Positions 1 through 10,981 are shown, counted from the stretch's first letter. The stretch: DNA of 64,000 nucleotides from CBDATW01 sp965200605 (GCA_965200605.1 CBDATW010000002.1:310001-374000); one strand, 5' to 3'. The notes: generated by a model not told the origin, from the letters alone. Numbers and translations: made by a program.

Positions 1-2796
1 TTTAACAATTTTAATTCCCCCAGCTTCAAATCCTTTAAAAATAGCTCCTTCAAATGTTTTGTCATAACCTATTGCTTCACCTGTTGATTTCATTTCTGGT
101 GATAAAATTGCATCAATACCAATAATTTTTGAAGATGAAAATACAGGAAATTTAACATATCAAGAATCCGGATCTGCTAAAATAACTTCTGTTATTCCTT
201 GATCTTTTAGCAAATGGCCTAAGGCAACTTTTGTTGCAATTTTGGCAATTTCAATTTGTGTTGATTTAGCAATAAATGGCACAGTCCTTGATGCCCTTGG
301 ATTTACTTCAATTACATATACATCATCTTTTTCATCAACAATAAATTGAACATTAAACATTCCAACTATATTTAATGCTTTACCAAGTTTGTAAGTATAA
401 TTAATAATTTTATCTTTTACTTTTTTATTAATTGAAAATGTAGGATACACTAAAATTGAATCTCCAGAGTGGATTCCTGTTTTTTCAATATGTTCCATAA
501 TGCCTGGAATAAATATATCATTTCCATCAAAAACTGCATCAACTTCTATTTCTTTTCCATAAATATATTTATCAATTAACACTGGTTGTTTTTTATTTGC
601 TTTTAATGCTTCTATTCAATAACCCTTCAGTTCATAATCAGAGTGAACAACTTGCATTCCTCTTCCACCTAAAACAAATGAGGGTCTTACTAATATTGGG
701 TAAGTAATTTGATTTGCCACAACTAGGGCATCATCAATATTTGTAACAGTTTTACCTTTGGGTTGAGGAATTCCAACTTGTTGTAAAATAGCTTCAAATT
801 GTTTTCTATTTTCTGCCTTATCAATATTTTCTGATTGAGTGCCTAGAATTTTAATGCCCCTTGAGGCCAGTTTACTAGCAAGATTTATTGCTGTTTGACC
901 ACCAAATTGAACAATGACTCCCTCTGGCTTTTCTAAATCAACAACATGCATTACATCTTCAATATTTAGTGGTTCAAAATAAAGTTTATCAGAAACTTCA
1001 TAATCAGTTGAAACTGTTTCTGGATTGTTATTTATAATAATTGCTTGATAACCCATTTCTTTAAGAACCTGAATTGAGTGAACTGATGAATAATCAAATT
1101 CAACACCTTGTCCAATTCTAATAGGCCCTGAGCCAATAACAATTACTGATTTTTCTTTAGTTTTAAATGATTCATTTTCTTGACCATATGTTGAAAAGAA
1201 ATAAGGAACATAAGAATCAAATTCTCCTGCACATGTATCCATCATTTTATAAACGGGAATAATACCTTCTTTTTTTCTTAAGTCATAAATATCTTCCATA
1301 GGTCGTTCTCAGAGGTGAGAAATACATTCATCAGAAAACCCATTAAATTTTGCTTTTCTTAATTGTTTTACATCTCCTTTAGATACAACTAGTTTTGCTT
1401 CTAAATCAACAATATATTTAAAATGTTTTAAAAATCATTTATCAATTTTTGTGGCTTGTCAAACTTCATCAATTGTAGCTTGTAATCTAAATAATTGTGC
1501 AATTTGGAAAATTCTTTCATCTGTTGGATTATTTATTAAATCCATTAATTGATTTTTTGTATAATGCTTAAATTGTGGGTGATAAATGTGATTGGCTTTA
1601 ACTTCAAGTGATCTAATTGCTTTTAAAAATGATTCATTAAAATTTCTTCCAATAGCCATAGTTTCACCTGTAGCTTTCATTTGAGTAAATAGTGAGCGAT
1701 CTGCTGTAATAAATTTATCAAATGGAAATCTTGCAATTTTTGAAACAATATAATCAATTGTTGGTTCAAAAGATGCTTTTGTTGATGCAAGTTGAATTTC
1801 ATCTAAATGATAACCTAGAGCAATTTTTGCTGAAACTTTAGCAATTGGATAACCAGTTGCTTTTGAGGCAAGAGCTGAAGAACGTGATACTCTTGGATTA
1901 ACTTCAATGATGTAATAATTCATCGAGTCTGGATCAAGGGCAAATTGTACATTACATCCACCAATAATATTAAGTTCCCTAATTAATTTTAATGATGAAT
2001 TTCTTAACATCTGATATTCTTTATTAGTTAATGTTTGAGATGGAGCTACAACCATTGAATCTCCGGTATGAATACCAACTGGGTCAATATTTTCCATATT
2101 ACAAACAACAATTGCAGTGTCATTTGCATCCCTCATTACTTCATATTCAATTTCTTTATAATTTTTAATTGACTTTTCAATTAAACATTGGCCTGTAGGA
2201 GAAAGTTTAAGAGCATTTTTTGAAATGACAATTAATTCTTCATCATTATAAGCAAAGCCTCCACCTGAGCCACCCATAGTAAAAGCTGGGCGAATAATGA
2301 CTGGATAACCAATTGTTTTAGCAACTTTTAATGCTTCATTAACAGTTATAGCAACTTTTGATTCAAGAACAGGTTCTCCAATTTTGATACACATCTCTTT
2401 AAATAGATTTCTATCTTCACCTTTATTAATTGATTCAAAATCAGTACCAATAATTTCAACATTATATTTTTCTAAAATTCCTGCTTTTGAAAGTTTCATT
2501 GCTAAGGTAAGTCCAGTTTGTCCACCTATTGTTGCAAGTAATGCATCAGGTTTTTCCTTAATAATAATTTTTTCTAAGTATTCAACAGTTAAGGGTTCCA
2601 TATAAATCTCATCAGCCATTTTTAAATCAGTCATAATTGTAGCAGGATTGGAATTGGCTAAAATTACTTTATAACCTTCTTCTTTTAGTGCAAGGCAAGC
2701 TTGAGTTCCGGCATAATCAAATTCAGCAGCTTGAGAAATAACAATTGGTCCAGAACCAATAACTAATATTGAATGAATATCATTTCTTTTAGGCAT
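1..2796 (-). CDS. carB: carbamoyl-phosphate synthase large subunit (3' end outside window)
   Basis: Makes carbamoyl phosphate from bicarbonate, ATP and the ammonia delivered by CarA; cytosolic first step of pyrimidine synthesis. About 931 of an expected 1,060-1,070 residues are present. The start MPKRNDIHSILVIGSGPI is followed by a first ATP-grasp half; the second half restarts with VIVIGSGPIRIGQGVEFDYS near residue 550. The visible end enters the C-terminal regulatory domain (ILSPEMKSTGEAIGYDKTFE). In-frame TGA codons, for example at 160 and 616, are read as Trp. ATG overlaps the carA stop as TAATG, with GGAGG just upstream. Last gene of pyrB-pyrC-carA-carB. Confidence 0.96.
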
Positions 2797-3887
2797 TATT
2801 TACCTCCAGTCTTGAATTTATTAATCATTTTTATAAAATCATCAAATAAATATCATGAATCTTCTGGTCCAGCAGCTGATTCTGGATGATATTGTACTGA
2901 CATTATATAATTTTTTCTATCTAGAAATCCTTCACATGAATTATCATGAATATTTGTGTGGGTAATTTCTAAACCAGTATCTTTAATAGAATTGCTATCT
3001 ACAGCAAATGAATGATTTTGAGTTGTAATTTCAACTTTACCATTTAAATGATTTTTAACTGGATGGTTTCCTCCGCGATGCCCAAAGTTCATTTTTTTGG
3101 TTTGACCGCCATAGGCAAGTCCAATAATTTGTTGTCCAAGACAAATTCCAAAAATTGGGATTTCTCCTTTTATATCTTTAACTAATTTAATTGATTTTGT
3201 AGCTCATTTTGGATCTCCAGGTCCATTAGACAAGAATAGCCCATCAGGATTATATTTCATTACATCATCTCTGGTTGCTCCATATGGTAATTTAATTACT
3301 TTACAATTTCTATTTAAAAAATTTCTTGTGATATTTTGTTTCATGCCATGGTCAATTGCAACAATTATGTAATCAACTTTATCTGGTTCTTCAATTATTT
3401 GACTAGTGCAAGAAACTTGCTCAATTATATCTTCTGGAAATTTTCAATTATTAATTTTTTCAATTGCTTTGTTTGTAGGTGTATCAATATCTGTAATAAT
3501 TATGTTTTGACTTCCTTCTTTTACAATTATTTTTGTAAGCATTCGTGTATCTAAATTAGAAAGACCTACTACTTTTTGTCTATCTAATTCTTCACCAAAA
3601 GTTTTTGAAGATCTAAAGTTTGATGGAAAATCTATATAGTTTCCAACAATAAATGCTGATATTGCAGCATTTGGTGCCTCATAATCTTGACTATTAACTC
3701 CATATGATCCAATAATAGGATATGTCATAACTAATGCTTGTCCACCATATGAAGGATCTGACATTATTTCTTGATAACCAACCATTGAAGTATTAAAACA
3801 AAGTTCTGCAATAACTTCAGCATCATAACCAAATGATTTGCCGATAAATTCTCTACCATCTTTTAATACTAATTTTTTTTGTTTCAT
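2796..3887 (-). CDS. carA: carbamoyl-phosphate synthase small subunit (glutaminase)
   Basis: Hydrolyses glutamine and channels ammonia to CarB. 363 residues, a normal length. The N-terminal CarA domain (KLVLKDGREFIGKSFGYDAE) is followed by a class I amidotransferase domain with the nucleophile Cys in PIFGICLGQQ and the later His/Glu in QYHPESAAGP. Several TGA codons are read as Trp. It begins 3 nt after pyrC ends, and its stop overlaps the carB ATG, so the two subunits are probably translated together. Confidence 0.96.
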
Positions 3888-3890
3888 ATC

Positions 3891-5165
3891 TTATGCCTTC
3901 AAATTCTTTCCTTTATAAAATGTATGGCTTATTTGGCCAAATAACTTTTTATTTATAAATGGTGTATTTTTTGATTTAGATTTAATGAAATTTTCATCTA
4001 AAATAAATTCTTTATCTAAATCTATAATATTTAAATTAGCCTCTGCTCCAATTTTTAATGTAGGATCTTTTAATTTGTATATTCTGCTGGGAGTAACACT
4101 CATTGCTTCAATAATTGTTTCTAATTTAACTTTGTTTGTTTTAACTAAATGTGTATAAAGTGAAGAAAAACAATTATCTAATCCAATGATTCCAAAAGGA
4201 GAATCAAAACCATTTGACTTTTCTTCTAATGAATGAGGAGCATGATCTGTTGCAATTATGTCAATTATTCCTGAATTCAATCCTTTAATTAAAGCTTCAT
4301 TATCTGCCTTTGATCGAAGTGGTGGATTCATTTTTCAAAGTCCATTATTACCTGGAATATCATCATCAGATAATATAAGGTGGTGAGGTGATACTTCACA
4401 ACTAAAATTTAAGCTTTGTGCTTTTGCTTCTTTTGCTACTTCTAATGTTTCTTTTGTGGAAATATGACACATATGATATCTAGCATTGGGATATTTGTTT
4501 ATAATTTCTATGTCTCTTTGCGCTTGGCTATATTCTACTTTAGCTGAGCATCCAACCAAATTAAGTTCATTGGCTTTTTTACTTTCATTAATTACACAAT
4601 TTTTATTAGAATGGCTATCATCTTGAAGATGGGCAGCAATTAAAAAATTATATTTATGTGAATTTTTAATTGCTTGTTCCATTACTTGATCATTTACAAT
4701 ACCATAGCCATCATCAGAAAATCCAAGTACAAAATTATCATTGATGAAGTTTTTATAAGGGGTGTTTATGCTTCCATTTTGTCCAAGGGTTGTTGCAACA
4801 TATGTCTTTAAATTAATTAATGATTTACTTGCTTCTTTTTTTACTAAATTTAAAACTTCTTGATTATCAATTACTGGGTTTGTATTAGGCATCATAACAA
4901 CTGTAGTGTATCCACCATTAATAGCTGAGGCACTGCCTGTAGCTATATCTTCTTTATGGCTTTGTCCTGGATATCTAAAGTGGACATGAACATCAATAAA
5001 TGTAGGAGATATAAATTTATTAGTTGCATCTATTACATGTGCACTTGGATAATCTTCAACTGAAATATTTTCTTCTAATTGCTTAATTTTTTGACCTTCT
5101 ATTAAAATATCTAGTTTTTTAAAAATTTTGTCTTGATAAACACTACCATTTTTAATTATTTGCAT
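3891..5165 (-). CDS. pyrC: dihydroorotase
   Basis: Cyclises carbamoyl-aspartate to dihydroorotate, third step of UMP synthesis. 424 residues, the size of type I (Bacillus-like) dihydroorotases. The amidohydrolase metal motif HVHFRYPG lies near residue 60, a later zinc-ligand region reads CHISTKETLEVAKEA, and the C-terminal DHAPH motif is present (IIATDHAPHS). One TGA (Trp) separates GNNGL from the KMNPPLRSK segment. Its ATG lies 10 nt inside the end of pyrB. Confidence 0.95.
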
Positions 5166-6034
5166 AATAGTGTCCTTTCAAGTAGTAGAGCTCTAATTTT
5201 TACTCCAAACTCTACTTGTTGATTAATTCTACATGCCGGATGTTTAATGATTGATGAATCTAGCTCTACTCCTCAATTAACTGGGCCAGGATGTAGAATA
5301 ATGGCTTTATCTTTAATTAATTTAATGTTGTTTTTATTAATTCCATATTTTTTATTAAATTCTTCATTTGAAATTGATAACTTTGTATTATGCCTTTCTG
5401 ATTGTACTCTTAAGGCCATTATTACATCTGATTCTTTTAATGCTTGATCATTTGTAATATTATTAATTCCATCAATAGTTAGTTCATTTGGTGCAACAAT
5501 TGATACTATCATTCCCAACCTTTTCATTATTTTAATATTAGTTGCAGCAACTCTTGAGTATTTGATGTCTCCCAAAATTGACACTTTAAGTCCATTAAAT
5601 TTTCCAAATTCATTATAAATTGTTGTAAGATCAAGAAGTGATTGAGTTGGATGATCGCCAGAACCATCTCCTCCTGACAATATGGGAATATCTATTTCTT
5701 TAAGTTCTTTATAATATTCTTTTTGTGGATGCCTAATGACAAGGGCATCTACTCCAATATTTTGAAATGTCTTAACTGTATCAAATAGGCTTTCTCCTTT
5801 TGCAAGTGATGTTGAATTATCTCCTATTAATGTTAATGTTTTTATTCCAAGTCTTTTTGCAGCGATTTCAAATGAATATCTTGTTCTAGTTGAAGGTTCA
5901 AAAAAAAGAATACCAACAACAAAGCGATCAGCTTTATTTTTGATATTCCTATTTGAAAAATCAAAAACACAAGCATCCTTTACAATTGATATCACTTCAT
6001 CATTTGATAAATTATCTAATGTAAATAGGTTCAT
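5156..6034 (-). CDS. pyrB: aspartate carbamoyltransferase catalytic chain
   Basis: Condenses carbamoyl phosphate with aspartate. 292 residues. Carbamoyl-phosphate-binding motif FEPSTRTRYSFE near residue 50, and the HPTQSLLDL motif with ILHPGPVN downstream. One TGA after GPVN is read as Trp, as in the conserved GPVNRG-type segment. First gene of the operon; GGAG lies 8 nt before ATG. No pyrI or pyrR is seen in the window. A hairpin and a short ORF lie 120-200 nt upstream and may control the operon. Confidence 0.95.
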
Positions 6035-6155
6035 GTTGATTCTCCATTTATTTTTTTAATTTTATCATAAATTAAATATAAAATAAAATATTTTATATAA
6101 AACCATAGACATATAAAAAATAATTCTACAAATTAGATGGTATTTAACTAGTTTG

Positions 6156-6184
6156 AAAAAAGGTTAATTGCTGTAACCTTTTTT
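6156..6184 (-). promoter_or_regulatory. hairpin with T-run upstream of pyrB, possible attenuator
   Basis: Perfect 11-bp inverted repeat: AAAAAAGGTTA at 6156-6166 and TAACCTTTTTT at 6174-6184, with a 7-nt loop. It looks like an intrinsic terminator on either strand. No complete gene lies upstream on the minus strand, so on that strand it would end a leader transcript about 120 nt before pyrB. Confidence 0.55.
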
Positions 6185-6232
6185 GTATTCAATTTTTACT
6201 ATATAAATTAATGTATTAATCACATAATTCAT
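6164..6232 (-). CDS. candidate 22-codon leader peptide of the pyr operon
   Basis: Reads MNYVINTLIYIVKIEYKKGY then SN and a TAA stop. AGGG stands 6 nt before the ATG. The stop codon begins inside the second arm of the terminator-like hairpin at 6156-6184, so a ribosome finishing the ORF would mask the hairpin. This is the layout of translation-coupled attenuation, as in E. coli pyrBI. There is no homology evidence; a chance ORF in AT-rich DNA remains possible. Confidence 0.35.
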   Translation of the reverse strand: MNYVINTLIYIVKIEYKKGYSN

Positions 6233-6563
6233 TTATTTCCCTGTGTAAATTTTACAACTTATTTATTAAAATATTGTACTTTGATCTAAGTAAATAATAA
6301 TTTTTTCTCTTAGCATTTTATAAAATACTTTATATCTTCATTTTTTATAATAGTGGTTTTTAGGATAATAATTTTATATAAAACCTAAATTATTATTTAT
6401 CTCATTGCTATAAATTAATTTGAATATTTTTAGTAACCATAGTTTTTTATGTTTTTGACAATATAAAAATCTACCTATTTTAAAACTTGGAATGTATTTT
6501 TTTTTTTTTTTGCCACATTGAGATTTTTTTGTGTATATTAGTATCGAGGAAGGGAGGTATATT
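6233..6563. other. intergenic region between the pyr operon and a plus-strand gene
   Basis: Very AT-rich with no convincing ORF. It should hold the pyr operon promoter (minus) and the promoter of the plus-strand gene at 6564. A run of 15 T lies at 6497-6511. I see no RNA gene. Confidence 0.5.
6510..6539 (+). promoter_or_regulatory. candidate promoter preceded by a T15 tract
   Basis: TTGCCA at 6510-6515, an 18-nt spacer and TATATT at 6534-6539, about 25 nt before the start of the next gene. The T15 tract ends within the first bases of the -35 box. Confidence 0.45.
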
Positions 6564-7121
6564 ATGATATCAAAAAGGGAATTTAAAAACATATACATAA
6601 TTAGTTTTGTATTAATATTCTTAAGTATGATTGCTCTACCAATGGGACAATACAGTGCATTTTTAGAAAATAATTCATGATATATATTAAATTTTAATAT
6701 CATTATATTTTCAGCATTGCACTTTCTGCTTATTCCACTAGCAATATATTACAATGTTATTTCTTATAAAAGTAAATATGTAATTGTTCCCCTAGTACTT
6801 TTAATTATTGCAACTTGATATCTTTGAACAACAATATATGGATTTGGCGCAGCCAAAACATCTGTTGTTCCACTAGTTATTTATATGCTATTAATATCAT
6901 CTGCAGTAATATTGAAAGACAAGAATATTAAATATGTTAATTTAATATTTATGGCCCTTACTTACTTTATTATTTTCCTATGACAATATGATGGTAAAAT
7001 TTATTCATCACTAGATCAAATAACACCAGTAGAAGTATATCGTAGTATTGTATTTATAATTGCACTTGCAATTCCTCAAATAATTGCAAGACCATTTTTT
7101 AGAAAATATTCTAATTCATAA
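6564..7121 (+). CDS. hypothetical multi-pass membrane protein
   Basis: 185 residues beginning MISKREFKNIYIISFVLIFL. It contains several TGA Trp codons, so it is open only in code 4. Very strong Shine-Dalgarno AGGGAGGT 7 nt before ATG. About six hydrophobic segments separated by short loops; ends IIARPFFRKYSNS. No known family recognised. It is a single-gene plus-strand unit between two minus-strand operons and ends at the terminator at 7178. Confidence 0.8.
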
Positions 7122-7177
7122 ATTTGTTTTTAAATTAAAAAAATAAATTCAAAAATTTAAATTAACAAAATAAATTT

Positions 7178-7207
7178 CACACTTCAAAATAAGAAGGTGT
7201 GTTTTTT
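7178..7207 (+). terminator. intrinsic terminator
   Basis: CACACTTC at 7178-7185 pairs with GAAGGTGTG at 7193-7201 (one bulged G), followed by six T. It lies between the convergent plus-strand membrane gene and fusA. A close relative of this 40-nt segment occurs at 23127-23156. Confidence 0.75.
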
Positions 7208-7219
7208 ATATTATTAAAA

Positions 7220-9292
7220 TTATTTTTGACGTTTTTTAACAACTTCTTCAGTAACTGATTTAGGTGCATGGTTATAATGTGAAAAAAACATTGTGTAATT
7301 TCCTCGACCTTGAGTATTTGAACGAAGGTCTGTTGCATATCCAAACATTGTTGAAAGCGGAACATGTGCTTGGATAACTTTTGCATTACCTCTTTGTTCT
7401 TCTCCTTCAATAATTCCTCTTCTTGAAGAAATATCTCCTAGAACTGTTCCATAATAATCATCTGGAACAACAATTTCAACTTTCATAATTGGCTCAAGCA
7501 AAACTGGTCTACAAGTTTTTGCAGCTTCTTTTAAAGCAAGTGAACCAGCAACTTCATAAGCAACTTGTGATGAGTCCACCTCATGCATTGAGCCATCATA
7601 TAATTTAGCTTTAATATCAACCATTGGATATCCAGCAATTGGTCCATTTTGCATTGAATTTTTAATTCCCACTTTTGTAGCATTAATATATTCTTTTGTT
7701 AGTTTACCACCAACAATTGAATCTGAAAATTCAAAACCTTCTCCAGGATTATTTGGTTCAAATTCAACTCAAACATGTCCATATTGCCCTCTACCACCAG
7801 ATTGTTTGATAAATTTACCTTCAGCTTGTGCTGAACTTGTAAATGTTTCTCTATATGAAACCTGAGGAGCACCAACATTAGCTTCAACCTTGAATTCTCT
7901 TTTCATTCTATCAACTATAATATCAAGGTGCAATTCACCCATACCAGCAATAATTGTTTGTCCAGTTTCATCATCAGAATAAGTTTTGAATGTTGGGTCC
8001 TCTTCTGCTAATTTAACAAGAGCTGTAGACATTTTGTCTTGATCGCCTTTTGTTTTTGGTTCAACAGCAAGTGAAATAACTGGTTCTGGAAACACCATTG
8101 ATTCAAGAACAACAATTGCTTTTTCATCACAAAGTGTATCTCCAGTTGTAGTGTCTTTAAGTCCAATGGCAGCAGCAATATCTCCTGCATAAACTTTATC
8201 AATTTCTTCTCTTGAATTAGCATGCATTTGTAAAATACGACCAATTCTTTCTTTTTTATCTTTTGTGGAGTTTAAAACATATGAACCTTTATCAAGTGTT
8301 CCAGAATAAACTCTAAAAAATGTCAATTTCCCAACAAATGGATCTGTCATAATTTTAAAGGCTAGAGCTGAAAATGACTCTTCATCACTAGCTTTTCTTT
8401 CAACTTCTTGATTTTTTGAATTAGTTCCTTTAATTGCTGGAATCTCTAATGGTGAGGGTAGATAATCTATAACTGCATCTAAAAGTGGCTTTACTCCTTT
8501 GTTTTTAAAAGCAGTTCCACAAATAACAGGGAAGAATTGTGATGTTAATGTAGCTTTTCTAATAGCAGTTTTTAGCTCTGCTTTTTCTAGATCTTGACCT
8601 TCTAAAGCTTTTTCCATAATTGCATCATCAAAATCAGCTACAGCTTCAATTAATTTTTGTCTGTATTCTTTTGCTTCTTTTAATAAGTCATTTCTAATAG
8701 GAACTGTTTGGAATTCTTCATCATCTTTGCCATCAAATAAATATTCTTTCATTTCAACAAGGTCAATAACCCCTTCAAATTTATCTTCTGCACCAATTGC
8801 AAGTTGAATTGGATGTGCATTTCCTCCAAGTCTTGAATGAATTGTTGAAACTGAATATTTAAAATCAGCCCCAGTTTTGTCCATTTTGTTGACAAAAACA
8901 ATTCTTGGCACCCCATATGTAGTAGCTTGTCTTCAAACTGTTTCTGTTTGTGGCTCAACTCCTGATTGTCCATCAAGAACTGCAACAGCACCATCTAAAA
9001 CTTTAAGTGAACGTTCAACTTCAACAGTAAAATCCACATGACCAGGTGTATCAATAATGTTAATTCTATTGCCATTTCATTGAGCTGTTGTAGCAGCTGA
9101 GGTAATTGTAATACCTCTTTCTTGCTCTTGTTCCATTCAATCCATTTGTGATTCACCTTCATGAGTTTCACCAATTTTATGAATCTTTCCTGTATGAAAT
9201 AAAATTCTTTCTGTAGTAGTAGTTTTACCTGCATCAATGTGGGCCATAATTCCGATATTACGTGTATTTTCTAATGAAAATTCTCTTGCCAT
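7220..9292 (-). CDS. fusA: elongation factor G
   Basis: Translocation GTPase of the ribosome. 690 residues, normal length. Start MAREFSLENTRNIGIMAHID is followed by the P-loop AHIDAGKTTTTER, RGITITSAA (switch I), DTPGHVDF and NKMDKTGADF. The C-terminal domains IV/V end at GYATDLRSNTQGRGNYTMFF. Several TGA codons are Trp. Order rpsL-rpsG-fusA is the usual str operon; tuf is not next to it here. Confidence 0.98.
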
Positions 9293-9318
9293 AATTTATT
9301 TTCTCTATCCTTCTTAAT

Positions 9319-9786
9319 TTAAAATCTAAAGTGTGCAAAGGCTTTATTAGCTTCAGCCATTTTATGCATATCTTCTTTTTTCTTAACAGCTCCACCTGTA
9401 TTATTTGATGCATCAATGATTTCTTTTGCTAATCTTTCAATCATTGTTTTTTCATTTCTTAATTTAGCATAATTGATTAATCATCTAAGTGCCAATGTTT
9501 GTTTTCTATCTTCTCTAACTTCAATTGGGACTTGATAGTTAGCTCCACCAATTCTTCTAGCCTTTACCTCTAGTTGAGGTGTAATGTTTTCTACTGCTAG
9601 CATAAAGATTTCATGAGCATCTTTTCCTGTTTGTTCTTTAACCATATCAAATGCTTTATATAAAATTTTTTGAGCAGTTCCTTTTTTACCGTCAATCATT
9701 ATGCCATTTACAACCTTAGTAACTAATTTTGAATTGTAAATTGGATCAGCGATAACTTTTCTTTTTAATGCTTGATTTTTTCTCAT
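9319..9786 (-). CDS. rpsG: 30S ribosomal protein S7
   Basis: 155 residues, the usual size. Start MRKNQALKRKVIADPIYNSK and central GGANYQVPIEVREDRKQTLA are typical of S7, which nucleates assembly of the 30S head on 16S rRNA. A TGA after LALR encodes the conserved Trp. It lies 26 nt from both rpsL and fusA in the str operon. Confidence 0.98.
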
Positions 9787-9811
9787 TTTTTTTACCTTTT
9801 AGTTTCTAAGT

Positions 9812-10225
9812 TTATTTTTTAGGTCTTTTAGAACCATATCTTGATCTAGAATTTTTTCTTTCTTCAACTCCAGCTGTATCAAGTACTCCTCTAACTATTG
9901 TGTATCTTACTCCTGGAAGGTCTTTAATTTTTCCACCACGGACTAATACAACAGCATGTTCTTGAAGATTATGCTTTTCTCCTGGGATATAAGCATTAAC
10001 TTCAAATTTATTTGTTAATCTAACTTTGGCATATTTTCTAAGCGCTGAGTTAGGTTTTTTAGGTGTCAGTGTTCCTACTCTTGTACAAACGCCTTTCTTG
10101 AAAGGTGATGGATAAGAAACTGGTCTTTTTTTATAAGTGTTGTATCCTTCAGCAAGGGCAGGAGTTTTTGTTTTGACAACTTTATCTTGACGTCCTTTAC
10201 GTACAAGTTGACTAATTGTGGGCAT
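9812..10225 (-). CDS. rpsL: 30S ribosomal protein S12
   Basis: 137 residues. Contains the decoding-site segments TPKKPNSALRKYAKV and RGGKIKDLPGVRYTIVRG, and ends RSRYGSKRPKK. It contributes to codon-anticodon proofreading in the 30S A site. First gene of rpsL-rpsG-fusA with a consensus-like promoter upstream. The streptomycin-related loop Lys in PKKPNS is present. Confidence 0.98.
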   Translation of the reverse strand: MPTISQLVRKGRQDKVVKTKTPALAEGYNTYKKRPVSYPSPFKKGVCTRVGTLTPKKPNSALRKYAKVRLTNKFEVNAYIPGEKHNLQEHAVVLVRGGKIKDLPGVRYTIVRGVLDTAGVEERKNSRSRYGSKRPKK

Positions 10226-10275
10226 ATCTCTCTCCTTTATTGTTTTTTGTTAAAATAATTTTAATATGCTTATAA

Positions 10276-10304
10276 ATTGTATCACACATTACCAGGTGTA
10301 TCAA
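10276..10304 (-). promoter_or_regulatory. promoter of rpsL-rpsG-fusA
   Basis: On the minus strand TTGATA (10304-10299), a 17-nt spacer and TACAAT (10281-10276), about 50 nt before the rpsL ATG. GGAGAGAG serves as ribosome binding site. Confidence 0.7.
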
Positions 10305-10315
10305 GATGTTTTTTA

Positions 10316-10341
10316 AAATAAGACCATAATGGTCTTATTTT
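10316..10341 (-). terminator. intrinsic terminator after the thiol peroxidase gene
   Basis: Inverted repeat AAAATAAGACC / GGTCTTATTTT around a short ATAAT loop, directly after the tpx stop codon. It separates tpx from the rpsL promoter. Confidence 0.8.
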
Positions 10342-10814
10342 TATAGGTTTAGGGCGGCAAATGCAGCATCATAATCAGGATGGTCAGGAACATTTTTACA
10401 AATTTCAATGTATGTTATTTTATTAGTCTCATCTAATATAATAACACTTCGACCAAGAAGCGATAATCCCTCTAATTTTAAGCCTCATTTCTCTGCTGCT
10501 TGGCAATATTTGTAATCTGAAAGCATTTTAATATTATTAATTGACTTAGCTCCACATCAACGATCTTGGGCAAATGGTAGATCAAGTGAAATAAGTGCTA
10601 AATCAATATCATCATGCCCTGCTAATTTTTCTGCAAATCTTGTTGCTTGAATATCACATACTCCAGTATCAATTGAAGGAACAGTTAAGATAACTTTAGT
10701 TTTAGCTTTTAAATCACTAATTGAAAAGTCCTTAACATCCTTATCTACAAGTTTAATATCTGGTGCAATATCACCTAATTTTATTTGATTTGAACTTATG
10801 AATGTTTGTTTCAT
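10341..10814 (-). CDS. tpx: thiol peroxidase (Tpx family)
   Basis: Thioredoxin-dependent 2-Cys peroxiredoxin that reduces peroxides. 157 residues, near the family norm of about 165. The peroxidatic Cys sits in PSIDTGVCDIQATRF, matching the Tpx pattern PSxDTxVC. The resolving Cys sits in LPFAQDRWCGAKSINN, where W is a TGA codon. Ends DAAFAALNL. It is inserted between rpoC and rpsL, outside the usual ribosomal order. The small Cys-Cys peptide gene lies just upstream on the same strand. Confidence 0.93.
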
Positions 10815-10855
10815 ATTTCCTCCTATACTATATATTAATAATATAACATAAATAA

Positions 10856-10876
10856 AAAAGCACCAATAGTGCTTTT
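10856..10876 (-). terminator. intrinsic terminator after the nine-codon gene
   Basis: AAAAGCAC (10856-10863) pairs with GTGCTTTT (10869-10876) over a 5-nt loop; on the minus strand it is followed by TTTTTT. It closes the short unit begun by the promoter at 10952-10981 and separates it from tpx. Confidence 0.8.
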
Positions 10877-10895
10877 ATAATGAATTGTAGATAAT

Positions 10896-10925
10896 TTATT
10901 CTCCACAGCATCCTGGTCCAAACAT
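10896..10925 (-). CDS. candidate nine-residue peptide MFGPGCCGE
   Basis: ATG followed by nine sense codons in all and TAA, encoding MFGPGCCGE. A perfect AGGAGG (10938-10933) stands 7 nt upstream of the ATG. A TTGACA promoter precedes it and a strong terminator follows, so the whole transcript would be only about 90 nt. The adjacent Cys pair could bind metal or sense redox state, and the next gene is a thiol peroxidase. I know no family for it. Alternatives: a leader peptide or a small RNA with a chance ORF. The signals are visible; the function is inference. Confidence 0.55.
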   Translation of the reverse strand: MFGPGCCGE

Positions 10926-10951
10926 AATAAAACCTCCTATGTTGTAATTTA

Positions 10952-10981
10952 ACAATAACATTAAAACTAATTATTTGTCAA
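10952..10981 (-). promoter_or_regulatory. promoter of the nine-codon gene
   Basis: Minus-strand TTGACA (10981-10976), an 18-nt spacer and TATTGT (10957-10952). The -35 box is perfect; the -10 box matches 4 of 6. Transcription would start only about 7-10 nt before the AGGAGG. Confidence 0.55.

Noticed and set aside
6374..6703. Minus-strand 109-codon ORF
   Set aside because: It is antisense to the start of the plus-strand membrane gene, spans its promoter and poly-T tract, and has no ribosome site or recognisable family.
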